Below are positions 25,618 to 37,360 of a stretch of 64,000 bases of DNA, piece by piece. The stretch comes from Macrotrachela quadricornifera (taxonomy: Eukaryota > Rotifera > Eurotatoria > Philodinida > Philodinidae). The stretch is from NCBI GenBank assembly GCA_022393335.1, contig JAJEKB010000802.1, positions 114,754 to 178,753 on the forward strand, in the 5' to 3' direction. Numbering within the stretch: position 1 is the first letter of the stretch; every line of letters starts with the position of its first letter. The translations under genes were made by a program, and so were the position numbers. The notes under the pieces were generated by a model. That model searched no databases. It saw only the letters and a program-made list of their open reading frames with translations, and was not told the origin of the DNA.

Positions 25618-27479
25618 TAAATTTAATCGACATTGCATGGCTCATTTTTTGTCATGAATGATCTGTTATAACTTTCTCCTTTTTTTCTTTTCTTTTTTCG
25701 TTCTAAATTATGTTTGTTAAACAATATCAAAGAAACGATCATCAAAACGTTTATATCCTCACATATCTATCGTAATTCTCCTGGTTTGTTTCACATTCGG
25801 TTTTCTTTTTATCTTTATTCATGCGGAGTCATTATTCTTTCTTGTGTGTTCCATTAGATAACATTTTCTCTTTCTTTCTCATGGTCAAATTTTCGCGAAT
25901 GGAATAAAAAAATTCAAGTTAAAAAAAAAACTTCCTTTCGTTAAAGACAAAATAAATGATGTATTATTAATTCAATGCATTATTTATGTATATGTCCTTT
26001 TTGTAATAGAAATATGTTATTGTTCGTTTCATTTTTTTTTCTTTCTTTTTCTTTTGGAAAAAATATTGTTTTTTTCTTATCTTTTGTGATAATGGAAAGA
26101 ATATTAGGAAAAAAAACGAGTGAATATATCTTAAAGATCAAAATAGTTTTATTTTTCATTTTGGTGTTAATAAAACTTCAATCATCTTATAAAATATTTA
26201 TTTGTATGAAGATATTAAATACTCAATAGAAAGAGAATTATATTCGTAATTATCATTTGATAAAACAAATGTTACAATCCGAGATTTTATTTTGAATGAT
26301 ATCGATTTATAAGAGTGAGTTTCTAGTAATACATGGATCTTACTATGACTGAATGTTTAATTTAAAAGAGAAATATTTTTCAATATTCATAATATTTAAT
26401 TTCATTCTATATGGATTTATGGTAGATCGTTAATTATTCATGTGATACAATATGATACTCTTGACAAAATCTTCCAAACCTTATTATATATGAATTTTGC
26501 TGGCAGCTGTTTGAGATTCTGCTTATTTCGACTTTACTCGTCATTCAACATCTACTCTTTTTAATGATACGCAACTTTTTATTATTCATATTCATCTTAA
26601 TGGCGATAAAGTCTACGAATTCGACTACGGGATCTAGGTATACAATAACTACAACGTTATGTATCAATATATTCTGATGATACCAAATATTTTACTTCTC
26701 CATCAACAGCTTGATACCAATTGCATTCAAAAGCAATAAATTACTTTACATACTCATCAACACAGTGATATTCATGATATACTGATTGTCGAATCTCCAT
26801 ATCAACAACTAGCTCTACCAATGAAGACTTTTGTTGAACACGAACTTCGACTCTGTACTCATATGCATCATGATTTTCTTCTTATATAGAAGTTAAACCT
26901 TTCAATACTGTAAACATATTTCTAGTAGATAGAGTTCTCATGTAAAGCACCTAGAATCATGCTGAATATTCAGTAGATTTTAATTGTGGCTTAAATGTGG
27001 TTCATTATCTTATGACCAATGCAAACAGTATGACTTTGAACATCGACTCAATAACACATTGTGATGTAGTTATTCGTGCATATAAATTTAGAATTATCTA
27101 AATTGGAGCTGTTGTTAGTTTGACAACATCTGAGCAACAAATACAGTTTTACATGACGAAAAATTAACAATATTAATCATCTAAAAGAAAACAAATATTT
27201 ATTTAAGTATATATATTTAAAAAACAAAACAAACTTCATTAATTGCTTCATTGTTAAATATTCGTTTTTTTGTCCAATTGTTGATATCATAACAAATTAT
27301 TGTATAATCAACGGGAACGACTAACATCTAAAACTATGAACTTGATTAAATATCTTTTTTTAAAACCAATTAAATTTACCTCCATAATCGTATTCCAATC
27401 AAATTTTGATAAACATAAAGTCATACTAAATTTATTTTAATTAATATTTTATTTAAAAAAGAATTTTATTCGTTTGAAT
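25618..27479. other. Intergenic region, possible coding relic near 26511-26890
   Basis: About 1.9 kb between the GH13 gene and the WD40 gene end. Between 26511 and 26890 the + strand gives protein-like stretches broken by stops (STLFNDTQLFIIHIHLNGD; HDILIVESPYQQLALPMK), possibly a decayed gene of unknown kind. No other feature was seen. Confidence 0.35.
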
Positions 27480-27968
27480 TTACTCGAAACTGTTTGGTAT
27501 TGAAAGAATATTGAGCATTTTAATTAATTTTTGTGCATTAATATCAAATATTCGAACACATCCATCTAAAGATGCTGTTACCTGAAATATCCAATTTTTT
27601 AAAAATGTTAAATAAAAAAAGTCATTTACTAACGAGTAACATTTTTTCAAAATATGCATTTAATTGAACAATAGATCCATTATGTCCATTAAATTTTTTA
27701 ATTTTTTTAAAAATATTCGTATTTTCATTCAAGTCAACTAATATTACTTGATCATCTCTAAAAATACAAAAATAAATAATAAAATTCCAAATAAAATTAA
27801 GAAAAATTAATTGTGTTTGTACCTAGTACCAACAAATAATAATGTATTGTATAATGTAAGAGCCGATATCGGTTTATTATCAGATAAAATACTTGCAAGT
27901 AGTTCACCATTCGAAAATGATCGAACTTTGAAACCATTTTTATCTGTTGCTACAAACATGTGAGAATC
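27480..27968 (-). CDS. 3' end of a WD40-repeat gene (partial)
   Basis: Three exons on the minus strand (27968-27823, 27757-27634, 27581-27480) read in frame to a stop at 27480-27482. The product shows WD40-type blades: MFVATDKNGFKVRSF, then ISALTLYNTLLFVGTRDDQV, FNGHNGSIVQLNAYF and VTASLDGCVRIFDI. WD40 propellers are protein-binding platforms, so no specific role follows. Only about two and a half blades are present, so upstream exons are missing. The acceptor of the first exon seen (CAATTTTTTAG at 27969) directly abuts a broken mariner transposase. The upstream exons either lie beyond the transposon in sequence I could not recognise, or were lost. The gene is therefore partial and possibly broken. 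Confidence 0.7.
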
Positions 27969-27970
27969 CT

Positions 27971-28496
27971 AAAAAATTGCTTGCTAAGTGGATCGTAGTA
28001 GTGCACCCATGACTCATCTGCAGTGACGATGCGACTGAAAAACTTGAACGGATTTGGTTCATTTTCTTGCAATAGTTCCAGGCAACACTCCACTCTATTG
28101 AGGCGTTGAATTGGAGTCAAGGATTTGGAAACCCAACGTACGCAGACCTTTCGCATGCCCAAGTGGTTGCTCAGAATTTCGTGAACAATGATTTTTGGGA
28201 TGCCCAACTCATCTGCCACACGGCGGACGACTAGTTCTCGGTGCATCTTCGAAGTCACGCGTTGGATCCTTGAATCTAGCGACCCACTTTGCAACGGTAC
28301 GATACACTGGAGCAGAGTCTTGATAAACATCTTCCAGTTCTTTAGTGATTTCGGTGGCATTCAATCCCTTTCGACTGAAAAATTTTATAACTGCTCGATG
28401 TTCGACATATTTGAAAGATAAATAAACACAGCTATTGTGAGCTCTCTCTGTGAGATGATCTAAACCCTGTCTGCAAGAGGGAGAGAGAAACTCCAA
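27971..28496 (-). mobile_element. Degenerate mariner transposase fragment
   Basis: On the minus strand, one frame (28496 down to about 28240) has the mariner N-terminal helix-turn-helix region (AVIKFFSRKGLNATEI, DSAPVYRTVAKWVARFKD). A second frame (about 28225 down to 27971) continues with VRRVADELGIPKIIVHEILS, LGMRKVCVRWVSKSLTP and the catalytic strand IVTADESWVHYYDPLSKQ. A frameshift and a short deletion separate them, and everything after the second conserved block, including the final catalytic Asp and one terminal repeat, is gone. The fragment ends exactly beside the WD40 exon acceptor. It is inactive as coding sequence. The outer terminal repeat near 28500 was not identified. Confidence 0.85.
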
Positions 28497-29797
28497 TGAG
28501 CAATGAGTGTATATGAAAAAAAGGAAAAGGGAACGAAAAAGAACAAAAAGGAACTAACTCCCAAGCAGAACAAAACACACACATGTATCAAAAAGAAAAA
28601 GAGAGAAAGAATAGTATCAAAGATAACATTCTTTCTCGGAAAACAGAACATCAAACGAAGAGGTACGAAACACTATGCGAATGAAAAGGAGAAAGAGAAT
28701 GTCTCTAAAAGTGATGTACTGCAGAAAGGAAAGAGAAGCAGTAACGAGGATACTTGTCATCGCTAACAGCTATGAAAATTGTAAGTAAGATAAGATAGAT
28801 ACGTATAAGTGTATTGGAAAAGGCTCTTTATACAGTTTATGGTAATCTGTGGATATTTTCAGCATTTGTGAATGTCCTGGGACATTCGACTTGAACAAAG
28901 ATAAATGTTAAACTTGGAAAAGCTTGCAATCGACACAGAAAGCCGGTAATCCTTGTAAAGATGCATTTTCCACACGATGCTGTAAGTGAAGTGACTAAAA
29001 CTCATCGTTTTGATATAGTTGCACCGACTTTCCGGACAAGGGGATAAGATCATATTTATTAAATCATCATTTTGTCTTATATTGTCATTAACGTTTAATT
29101 CTTCGTATATATTTATATTGACGTAATGCAATTCATACAGCTATTTTAATTTTTTTTTATTATTCTATTTGTTAAGTATTAGAAAATTTTCTTGCCTTAA
29201 CAATATTTGATCAAGAATTCCAAAACATAAATTCTTCTTCACTCTGTCTACAATTCATAGCATCAAAACTGAAGCAGTATTCAGACGCTTTTGCTATCGC
29301 GTGCATTTATGTGACATATTGAGAATGTTGAAATAATTGATTGAAAAAAAATCATATAAAGAACAAATTATTCAAAATCTTCTAAACTATAAAACTGATG
29401 AATAATCCTTCATTTTTTTGGAAAGTTTTTCTAATTTTAATGACAAAATTTTTGTTTTAAAATGAATGATATCATTTATTGTCAGTTAATGAAAAAACAA
29501 AACACAACTAATAATAATTTATTTCAATTATTATTTTACTATCAACTAGAAATATTATAATACATTAAAAAAAAGAATCAATTATCTACGATTCGTAACA
29601 ATTGGAATTTTTGTTTTTGAAAGCCTAATTAACTATCACACAACTATCAATTCATATTAACAAATAAACTAATTGCTAATATCATTTCACATCACATTAT
29701 AAATGAAAAAAAAACAAATTGTAAACTACGATAAGATAATAATTAAAAAAAACGAATATACAAAAATGAGAACTAAAACTTGGTGTTTTGTCGCCTT
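28497..29797. other. Intergenic region with no supported gene
   Basis: A purine-rich stretch (28500-28760, + strand) is followed by less AT-rich sequence at 28860-29050. There the minus strand has an open frame reading TSLTASCGKCIFTRITG after a TTTTAG acceptor; this could be a WD40-like blade belonging to the gene ending at 27480, but the match is weak. The remainder up to the RSF1 stop is AT-rich and empty. Confidence 0.4.
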
Positions 29798-32700
29798 TTA
29801 ACTTGTTGTTGACGCATTATTATCACCATTAGCTTGATTTGAATCACTCGGTTGTTGTATTGTTGATGGTTCTGGTTGACAAGTAAAATCAAAATGTGCT
29901 GTTGGATCAATCATTGCAAATTGATATGATGGTACAGTAGGCATATATGGTACTGGAAGAGCAGCAATTTTCTAAATAATAAAAGAAAAATTTCATAAAA
30001 GAAAAAAAGAAAATTTTATTTTTTACTGGTGCAGTTACAGGTTTTTTTAAATTAATTAAACCAGTTGTTTTTAATATTTCTTGTTCATCTGGAAAATCAT
30101 CATCATCAGATAATCGTAATGTATCATATTCTGAATTCTTATTATTTTGTTTTGAATTATTATTCTTATCTTTTTCTGTTTCATCTAATTTAATGAAAAA
30201 AAAATAAAAAGTGAAATTTATAGGTAAAAAAGAAAATTCAATTTAATATACCTGAATTTTTATCTTTAGGTGATTCTTCTTCATTTTCTTCTTCATCTTC
30301 ATCCTCTTCATCTCCAACTAATTTTTTAATATGTTTCGTTATACTTGTTCGTGTTATAGCTCTTCCATGACTAAATAATCGACGTTTATGTGCAGCTTTT
30401 TCATAATCATCATCATTATCAATTGATGAATCATTACTACCACGACGTTTTTTACTAGGCTTATGTTTTGGTGGTGGTGGACGTTTTTCTCCATCTTCAT
30501 CACTAATACTTTCTTCTTCAATAGCACATTTCTTTTTTACAACTGCTGCTCGTTTTGGTCGTTGACGTTTTTTATTATTAAAAGCTATATCTTTATTGAA
30601 TGCATATTGAATATTTTCAGCTTTATCCAATGTATTTGTAACAATTCCATTATTTCCAAATACATTACTATTAAATTCATTTCTAATTATATCCGTTGTT
30701 GGTTCAGTTTTTATTGTCACTTCTGGTTGTATATCATTTATATTTGGATCATATGCTTAATAAAGAAAAATTCAGAAATATTTTAATAACTATCATAAAT
30801 CTTGCTGTCAAGTTAAACAGCTTTAAAACAAGATCTTTGACAAATTTTCTTTTCTCAATATGTTAAAGAATGTTCATATTTTCAATCATCTTAGAAGATC
30901 TTGCGTAGTGAATGTATACGAATTAAATAGAGGATAATCGTTGACCTTTTTCAAATCTATTGAAGAGAATGATCATTCTTTTTATTGGAAAAGTAATGGA
31001 TACTTAAATTAGGATTCAGACATAATGCTTGCAAAACTATTATGGTATGGGTATATGAATAAGAGACAAAAACAATCTTTGAGAAGAATAATAGAAAATA
31101 AAAAGTAGGTAAGAATCAAAAAAATCCTATGTGACTGACAAATACTTGATATATTTTAATTCATTCTTGCCGTGGGTATGTGAACTTTGCATCAAATCTT
31201 GTAGTCAATTGCTCAAAAATTCGTTTTATTCACTTTAGCGATTCACGACGTGTCATAAAGGTGGAGGTAAGAGTAAGCAGATGAAAGTTTTCTGTTTCCT
31301 CTTCCCCAGTCATCGACTCGGCTTTTAATTGAAGTCCTGTCTCCGATCGGATTCTAAAGTCTAACAAGTTCTTTTTTAGGCGGAATGTTTTGGACGTGAG
31401 GATGAGTGTGATGCACAATCCTTTTGAATCAAATTAGCTATGCAAGATAGACACTGAAGCTGATATGGTGGCGAACTTATCACGTTTCAAAGTTCAACCT
31501 GACGGAGGATCCTACTATTTAATGCCATTAAGTAGTCGTATGATTCGTGAGCAGTTGTCTTGAACCTCTTAATTTCTATTTATTTAATATAGATTAACAA
31601 TTTATCGTTAATTAGATGCCAAAAAATCATTCTATTTTCTTTAAATTTGATGAAAACTGTTTTAAATAAAGCAAATCTCATAATATTTTAGTCTATCAAT
31701 TTTGGAATATGAGTTCGTAAAATTTAATACTAATTTATACATACGAATAGTATCCTCATCCGACACTATTGGTGATTTTCGTCGATTATTACGATTGGAT
31801 CTTTTTAAACAAAAAAAATATATAAATAAAAAGAAAAACAAAATGAAATATTTTATTTATACTTTGGAGTAGATTTCTTTTTCGTTATTGATGATACTGA
31901 TGATTGTCGTCTATTTCTCCAAGCACTATCATCATCACTCATACCAATATCATCATTATCTCCTGCATCATTTCGACTATCATCATATCGGCTATCATCA
32001 TTTCGACTATCATCATATCGGCTATCATCAATTCGACTATCATCATTTAAACTATCATCATGTATAACTCTAAATTAAAGAAAAAAACAATTCCAAAGAA
32101 AATAAAATTTTAATAAACATATAAATACATACCGACGTCGTCTAGGTACAAAATCTTCATCATTTTTACCATCGGATACATCAAAATCCTCATCACGTTC
32201 ATAACGTGCTCGTTTTTTTGCTGATTTTCTTTTTATAATCATATCATCTGAATCTTCATCTATAGAAACAAATTTAATTATTTAAAACAAAATACTTTTT
32301 TTTTGAAAATAATATAAACTTAAATACCTGAATCTATTTCAACTAATTCTTTATTAATACCAGCACTAATCATAGCTTCTTTTATTTTTTTATCATAATC
32401 ATCAAAACTATAATTCTTTGGTTTTTGTCGACATGATCGCATTCGACGTTTTCCTGTTTGTTCTTCTTTTTCATTTAATGGCTTTCGATTTTCATCATTT
32501 TTACGTCCATAAACGCTATCATCATCGTCATCGTCATCATCATCATCATTATTATTATTATTATTAATCGTATTATTATTATTAACCGTAGTAGTATTAA
32601 TATTTTTATTATTATTTGTTAAATTAGTTACGGATTCATTTTCTCCAGTATCATCACTAGAAATAAAACCATTTGTTTGTCGTTTAGTTGGTATTGGTTG

Positions 32701-35700
32701 AACATATCGTTCAACATTAACCATAACATCTTTTAAATGTTTTCGTCTTTTTGCTACATATGATTTACGTTTTATTTCATATTGTTCTTGATCTTTTATA
32801 AATATAAGTAATTTCTCAATTAAATTATCACATAAACGTTTATGTTCACATAATGGACAATACCAATCATCTAGAGGTATTGCTAATAATTCAGGTTTAA
32901 CACATTCTAAATGATAGGCATCGTCACAATTTTCACATAATAATAATAATTCAGGACGATCACATTGTAAACATATTGTACATTTTTTAAATGAAATTTT
33001 AAGTTGTTCATAATATTTTGCAGCAGTTTTAGCTGTATGATGTGGAATATAATCATTATCATCATCCTCTTCATCTAATAATTCTCCATTAAGAAGTTCA
33101 TCAAATTCTTTATTATTTGGCAAATAATCTTCAGATAAATCATCATCATCATCAGTTGGTATATGTTCATCCGAAGTTGTTGATGAAAGATCATTTGTTA
33201 TTTTTTTACCGCGACGATGATGACGTTGACGACCATTTGTTTTCGATGATTGACTGGTATTTCTCCATTTATCATTAACAGATTTCTTTCGTACGGAGCT
33301 CTGCAGAAAAAGAACAATCAATTACTATTTTGTCTATCTTTTTTTTCTTTTGTTCATTTAATTTAGAATATTTTTCAAAAGATTTCATATAGAAGACTCT
33401 ACATAACTATATAATTTTATTACTTAGGATTGAGCAAAAATAAACAGAAATATTTATATTCCTTTGGTTATCAATTTATAATTTAATAAAAAAATGCACA
33501 ATCTTTGAAAGGAAAGATAGACAATCGTCTTTTTTAAGGCACAACTATGCTCCACACATGTCAAATGCTGATATTTCACGATATTTACGAATCAATGAGT
33601 CGACCATGAAATATTAACTTGTAAGATATGAAACAACTGATGACGTAGACGTTGTAAATATCGTGAAACATCAACATTTGACAGGGAGTAGATCCAAAAT
33701 TTCTATCTCTATTTTTTAGATCATGTTTAACAAAACTTTAATTTAATATTATCATATAATATATGTACATCTATTCTTACTTGTGAAAGAGAATTGCTTG
33801 TACTTGATGAATCTGGAGAAAGATCATGAATACGTGTTCTATGACCACGTTTTGATCGACGTAATGCAATAGGTAAATCTGAATCTTTTTTCGATTCTCT
33901 ATTAACTGGAATTTGATGTGAATCTTGACTAGGTGTATCATTCTTTTCACTATCTTCTATTTCACTTTCAGTATCATCATAATCAACTAATTTACGTTTT
34001 ATTCCTTGTTCTAATGATGGTTTTGATATAATAGGTTCTGTAATATTATTATCTTCTATCGGTGTTAAATGTTGTTGTTGAATTTTATTTATTGAATCTT
34101 CGATATCATCATTTTTATGAACATCATTGTTTGTTTCTTGTGAAAGATTTGGAGAATATATTGGATCTCTTGTATCATTTGTTACTGGAATATTTGAACC
34201 ATTACCTTTGAGTTCAGTAGAATTTATTGATTCTCGATCAGATGTTAAATCTTTAAATAAAAGAAGTCAAAAAAAATAACAAATTGCAATTTTTCAAATA
34301 TTTTTTATACCTATGTTATGTATTATAAATGATGATAATGGTGAAGATGGTAAATCTCGACTAAGATTAACTATTGGATCTAAATCTATATGTTCTGTTT
34401 TGATAATATCTTAAAAAAGAAAAGAATTAAATAAAATAAAGTTTATTTCTTTATTTTAACCTGATCGAAATTGTATTAATAATGGACTTGATTTTCCTGT
34501 TATATTATCATTAATATCTAAGAAATTCGGTTCATAAAGTTCTTCAAATTCATTTGATGATGATAAATTTTGAAAAGATTCATAAGAAAATTTCCATTCT
34601 AAATTAATTTATTTTATCATAAAAAAAAGAAATTAAAATTTTACCAGGAAATTTTTTTCGTATAATATGATCAGTTATAAGAATTTTAATGAGTTTTTCC
34701 AATTCATTTTGACTTCTAAATAAATAAATAAAGATATAAATAAAATGTTTTTTTTTATATTTACTTAGCTAGAAATGTCCATGTACGATTAGTATCAATA
34801 TTTTCACGAAATAAACGAATAAAACAATCATTATCCTATAAAAGAAAACATATACTAATATTTATTTCATTAAAAATTGATTGATCGTATAGATTTTTAG
34901 ACAAATTACATACAGCATTATTGTAATAATATCTCAATTAGCAAACAAAAAAGAAAACAAATCATCAAGCTCTGTGAAAAAGTGCTAAGCAAAGGCAATA
35001 GAAGCAAATATATCGAAAACGTGTTACGAAGAAAAGTTCTCAAATGATGAATCACTTTCTAAAAATATATATAGGATTGTATGCAGCTCATTGTACTCAT
35101 TTGATGAAATATATTTTTATCTTTTTATTATAAGAACAAAATTAATTTCATAGAGATATTTGTATATTTCATAGCTTTTTTTTACCTTGCGGTGCATCTT
35201 AATACTCGAAATTTAAACTTGAAGTGTCTGTGAAAATGTATTCTTGTAGATATTTTATTCGGTGACGTATAATAGATTGATTAAAAAAATTAAATTTTAT
35301 GAAAAACATCTTTATTCGAAAGGAATAAACACTCATGACACATATGTTAGTCATTAGGATTCTGGTATTCGAAATCAATAAAGGTAAATTGCATATTTTT
35401 ATGAGAAAGCGATTCACTACTTGAAGGGACTCTCATCATAAGTATATATATAGTCTTCTATTCAATAACAAACATTAAGCAGATACAACACCAATAATAC
35501 ATCGACTTTTACACTGTACACAATACCTGATATTAAATTCATAAGATAAGAGACTGTATATGAATAATTTCAGACACAATAAAGTCTGATTATCTTTTGT
35601 TTGAATTGAATTCTTCAGAAAGATTATTATTCTAAATAAATTTCTTTTTATCATGAAGATATGCAAAAAAATATATTAGCTCTTTAAAAATATATCTGAT

Positions 35701-37360
35701 TAAAAATTTTTCAAGGTAATTAGTTAATGAATGAATCTGTATTTAACAACAGAAAAATCTAAGAATTTTGAGATAAATTTCGTGCTATGAACTACATTGA
35801 TGGAAATATTTCCAATAAAAGATTACCAAACACTTTTGTTTCGTTATCAACCTGAGATTTTCAAGACATATTTGTACTATGTATAATTAATTTTAAACTT
35901 TACATTAAATTACACGAGCATTCTTTTTCTCTCTTTCGATATTCCTGATGTAATGCTAAGCACTATGACGTACCGATCAGCAACACAAAGTGTACTAACT
36001 AGTTATAGAAATATGAGCTTTTCAAAGAGATTGATGTGGTAAATTTGGAGTCGATCGAAAGACCTTCATGACTTTTAATCCTGACCGAAATTCATATGAC
36101 TCTTGTGCTTTGTTACAAACGTTCGTTATTACTACGCCAATAAATACAGTTGTCTACCTATGAATGCTTATGTCTTCAACAGAGAATTTTAATATATATA
36201 TATATGTCATAAATGTAACCAAAATTTTAACCAAACCACAAATAAAATGACTTCGTTTTTCTTGATTTGTGGAATTGATCTTATTCAAATACAACAAGAA
36301 AACGTTAAAATTCTCAATATTTACTGCTCATCTGTTTCAGATATGACTTCAAACAAATGATACATAAAAATATTTCGTAAGGTGTAATAAAGACTAAAAT
36401 GGAAAGTATCTAAATTCTACAATCAGCCGGTTTTTATTGAAATAAACATGGATTAGTATTGTTCATATTCTATTCAATGATAACTTTTCTATGTGTCTTA
36501 TAAAATGATAAAATTGTAAAATTTGTTTGAATAGAATCTTTAAAAAAAATTTTTACCATAAATAACCAATATGATGCACCAAAACGATCTCGACCAAATG
36601 GTTTTGAACGTATATCAAATGGTGGTTTATCGGCTATAGCCGTTTTCAACGGTGGATTACGATCGAATTGTATTTCAAATAAATTCTGAAATAAAAAGAA
36701 ATTTATTTTGAAAGATAAAAAAACTAATCTTTATTTACTTTTAAAATTCGAAGTTTAACATCAATTCTTGCTTTTGCATATCCATATTCTTCTAAATGTT
36801 CTCCATCATCACGATTAAAACGATAGGCAAACTAAATATTTCAAATTATTCAAAAAAAAGGAAAATATCATTGAAATCTTTACTCTTGTCATGCTTGAAA
36901 GAAATTGTTCATGTTCTAAGGGTCTTCCTGGTGCAAGTTTTTTAAGTAAATTAATATGAAAATCAATAAAACGTCGACTAACTATATAAAGCATAAAAAT
37001 ATTTTTTAAAAGAAAAAAAAATTTTTTTTTCTTACTTTTTTGTTGTTCATTTATAAGATTATCCTCAAATATTCGTAATGGATAATCTTTTGTATTTATA
37101 TATGGACGAAATTTTTGCATAAAACAAAGAATAATACCATAATCTGGATTATTTAATAGATTTAAACGTCGTTGATCACGTTTTAGAGAAGGTTTTTCGT
37201 TCTCTCTATCATTCAATGATGATCCATCATCTGATGATGAATCTGCACCATTTATTAGCATTTCAATATCAGATTCATTCAAAACTGGTAATGAAATAAC
37301 TAATTCTTTTTTTAATATTTCTGGATCTATGAACATTGAATAATCATTTCCTTCATCCAT
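29798..37360 (-). CDS. RSF1: RSF1 (remodeling and spacing factor 1) homologue
   Basis: RSF1 partners ISWI (SNF2H) in nucleosome spacing. About 15 exons run from the ATG at 37360 to the stop at 29798-29800, roughly 1,200 residues. The N-terminal part has the RSF1/WHIM-type region: NPDYGIILCFMQKFRPYI, then FIDFHINLLKKL, YGYAKARIDVKLRILKNLFE, and KPFGRDRFGASYWLFM. A long acidic, Ser-rich linker follows. The PHD finger is in exon 33321-32320: CTICLQCDRPELLLLCENCD, YHLECVKPEL, DDWYCPLCEHKRLC. The C-terminal half is charged, with NLS-like clusters (KKRRGS; KRQRPKRAAVVKKKC), a tandem DDSRYDDSRN repeat (about 31965-32060) and acidic runs (EEDEDEEENEEE). Intron 34836-36556 (1.7 kb) is far larger than its neighbours; introns near 30757-31740 and 33302-33780 are about 1 kb and 0.5 kb, and the latter holds an inverted repeat. 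It is likely nuclear. Confidence 0.88.
31965..32060 (-). repeat. 15-nt tandem repeat encoding DDSRY/DDSRN in RSF1
   Basis: The plus strand repeats CGACTATCATCATTT and CGGCTATCATCATAT alternately about six times. On the coding (minus) strand this gives alternating DDSRY and DDSRN pentapeptides inside an acidic linker. It is an in-frame minisatellite, so copy number may vary between alleles. Confidence 0.75.
33555..33685. repeat. Inverted-repeat element in RSF1 intron
   Basis: TGTCAAATGCTGATATTTCA at the left is complementary, with small mismatches, to the right arm TGAAACATCAACATTTGACA; the inner CGATATTTAC pairs with GTAAATATCG. The span of about 130 bp folds into one hairpin. It has no coding capacity and lies in the intron between two RSF1 exons. 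Confidence 0.6.

Noticed and set aside
28859..29131. 90-codon minus-strand frame
   Set aside because: It is not supported by a motif. A different frame in the same place looks slightly WD40-like, but I could not join it to the exon at 27968.
30463..30786. Plus-strand Trp/Phe-rich frame
   Set aside because: It is an antisense shadow of the RSF1 basic and acidic exon.
31230..31418. 62-codon frame in an RSF1 intron
   Set aside because: It is less AT-rich than its surroundings, but no family or splice connection was found.
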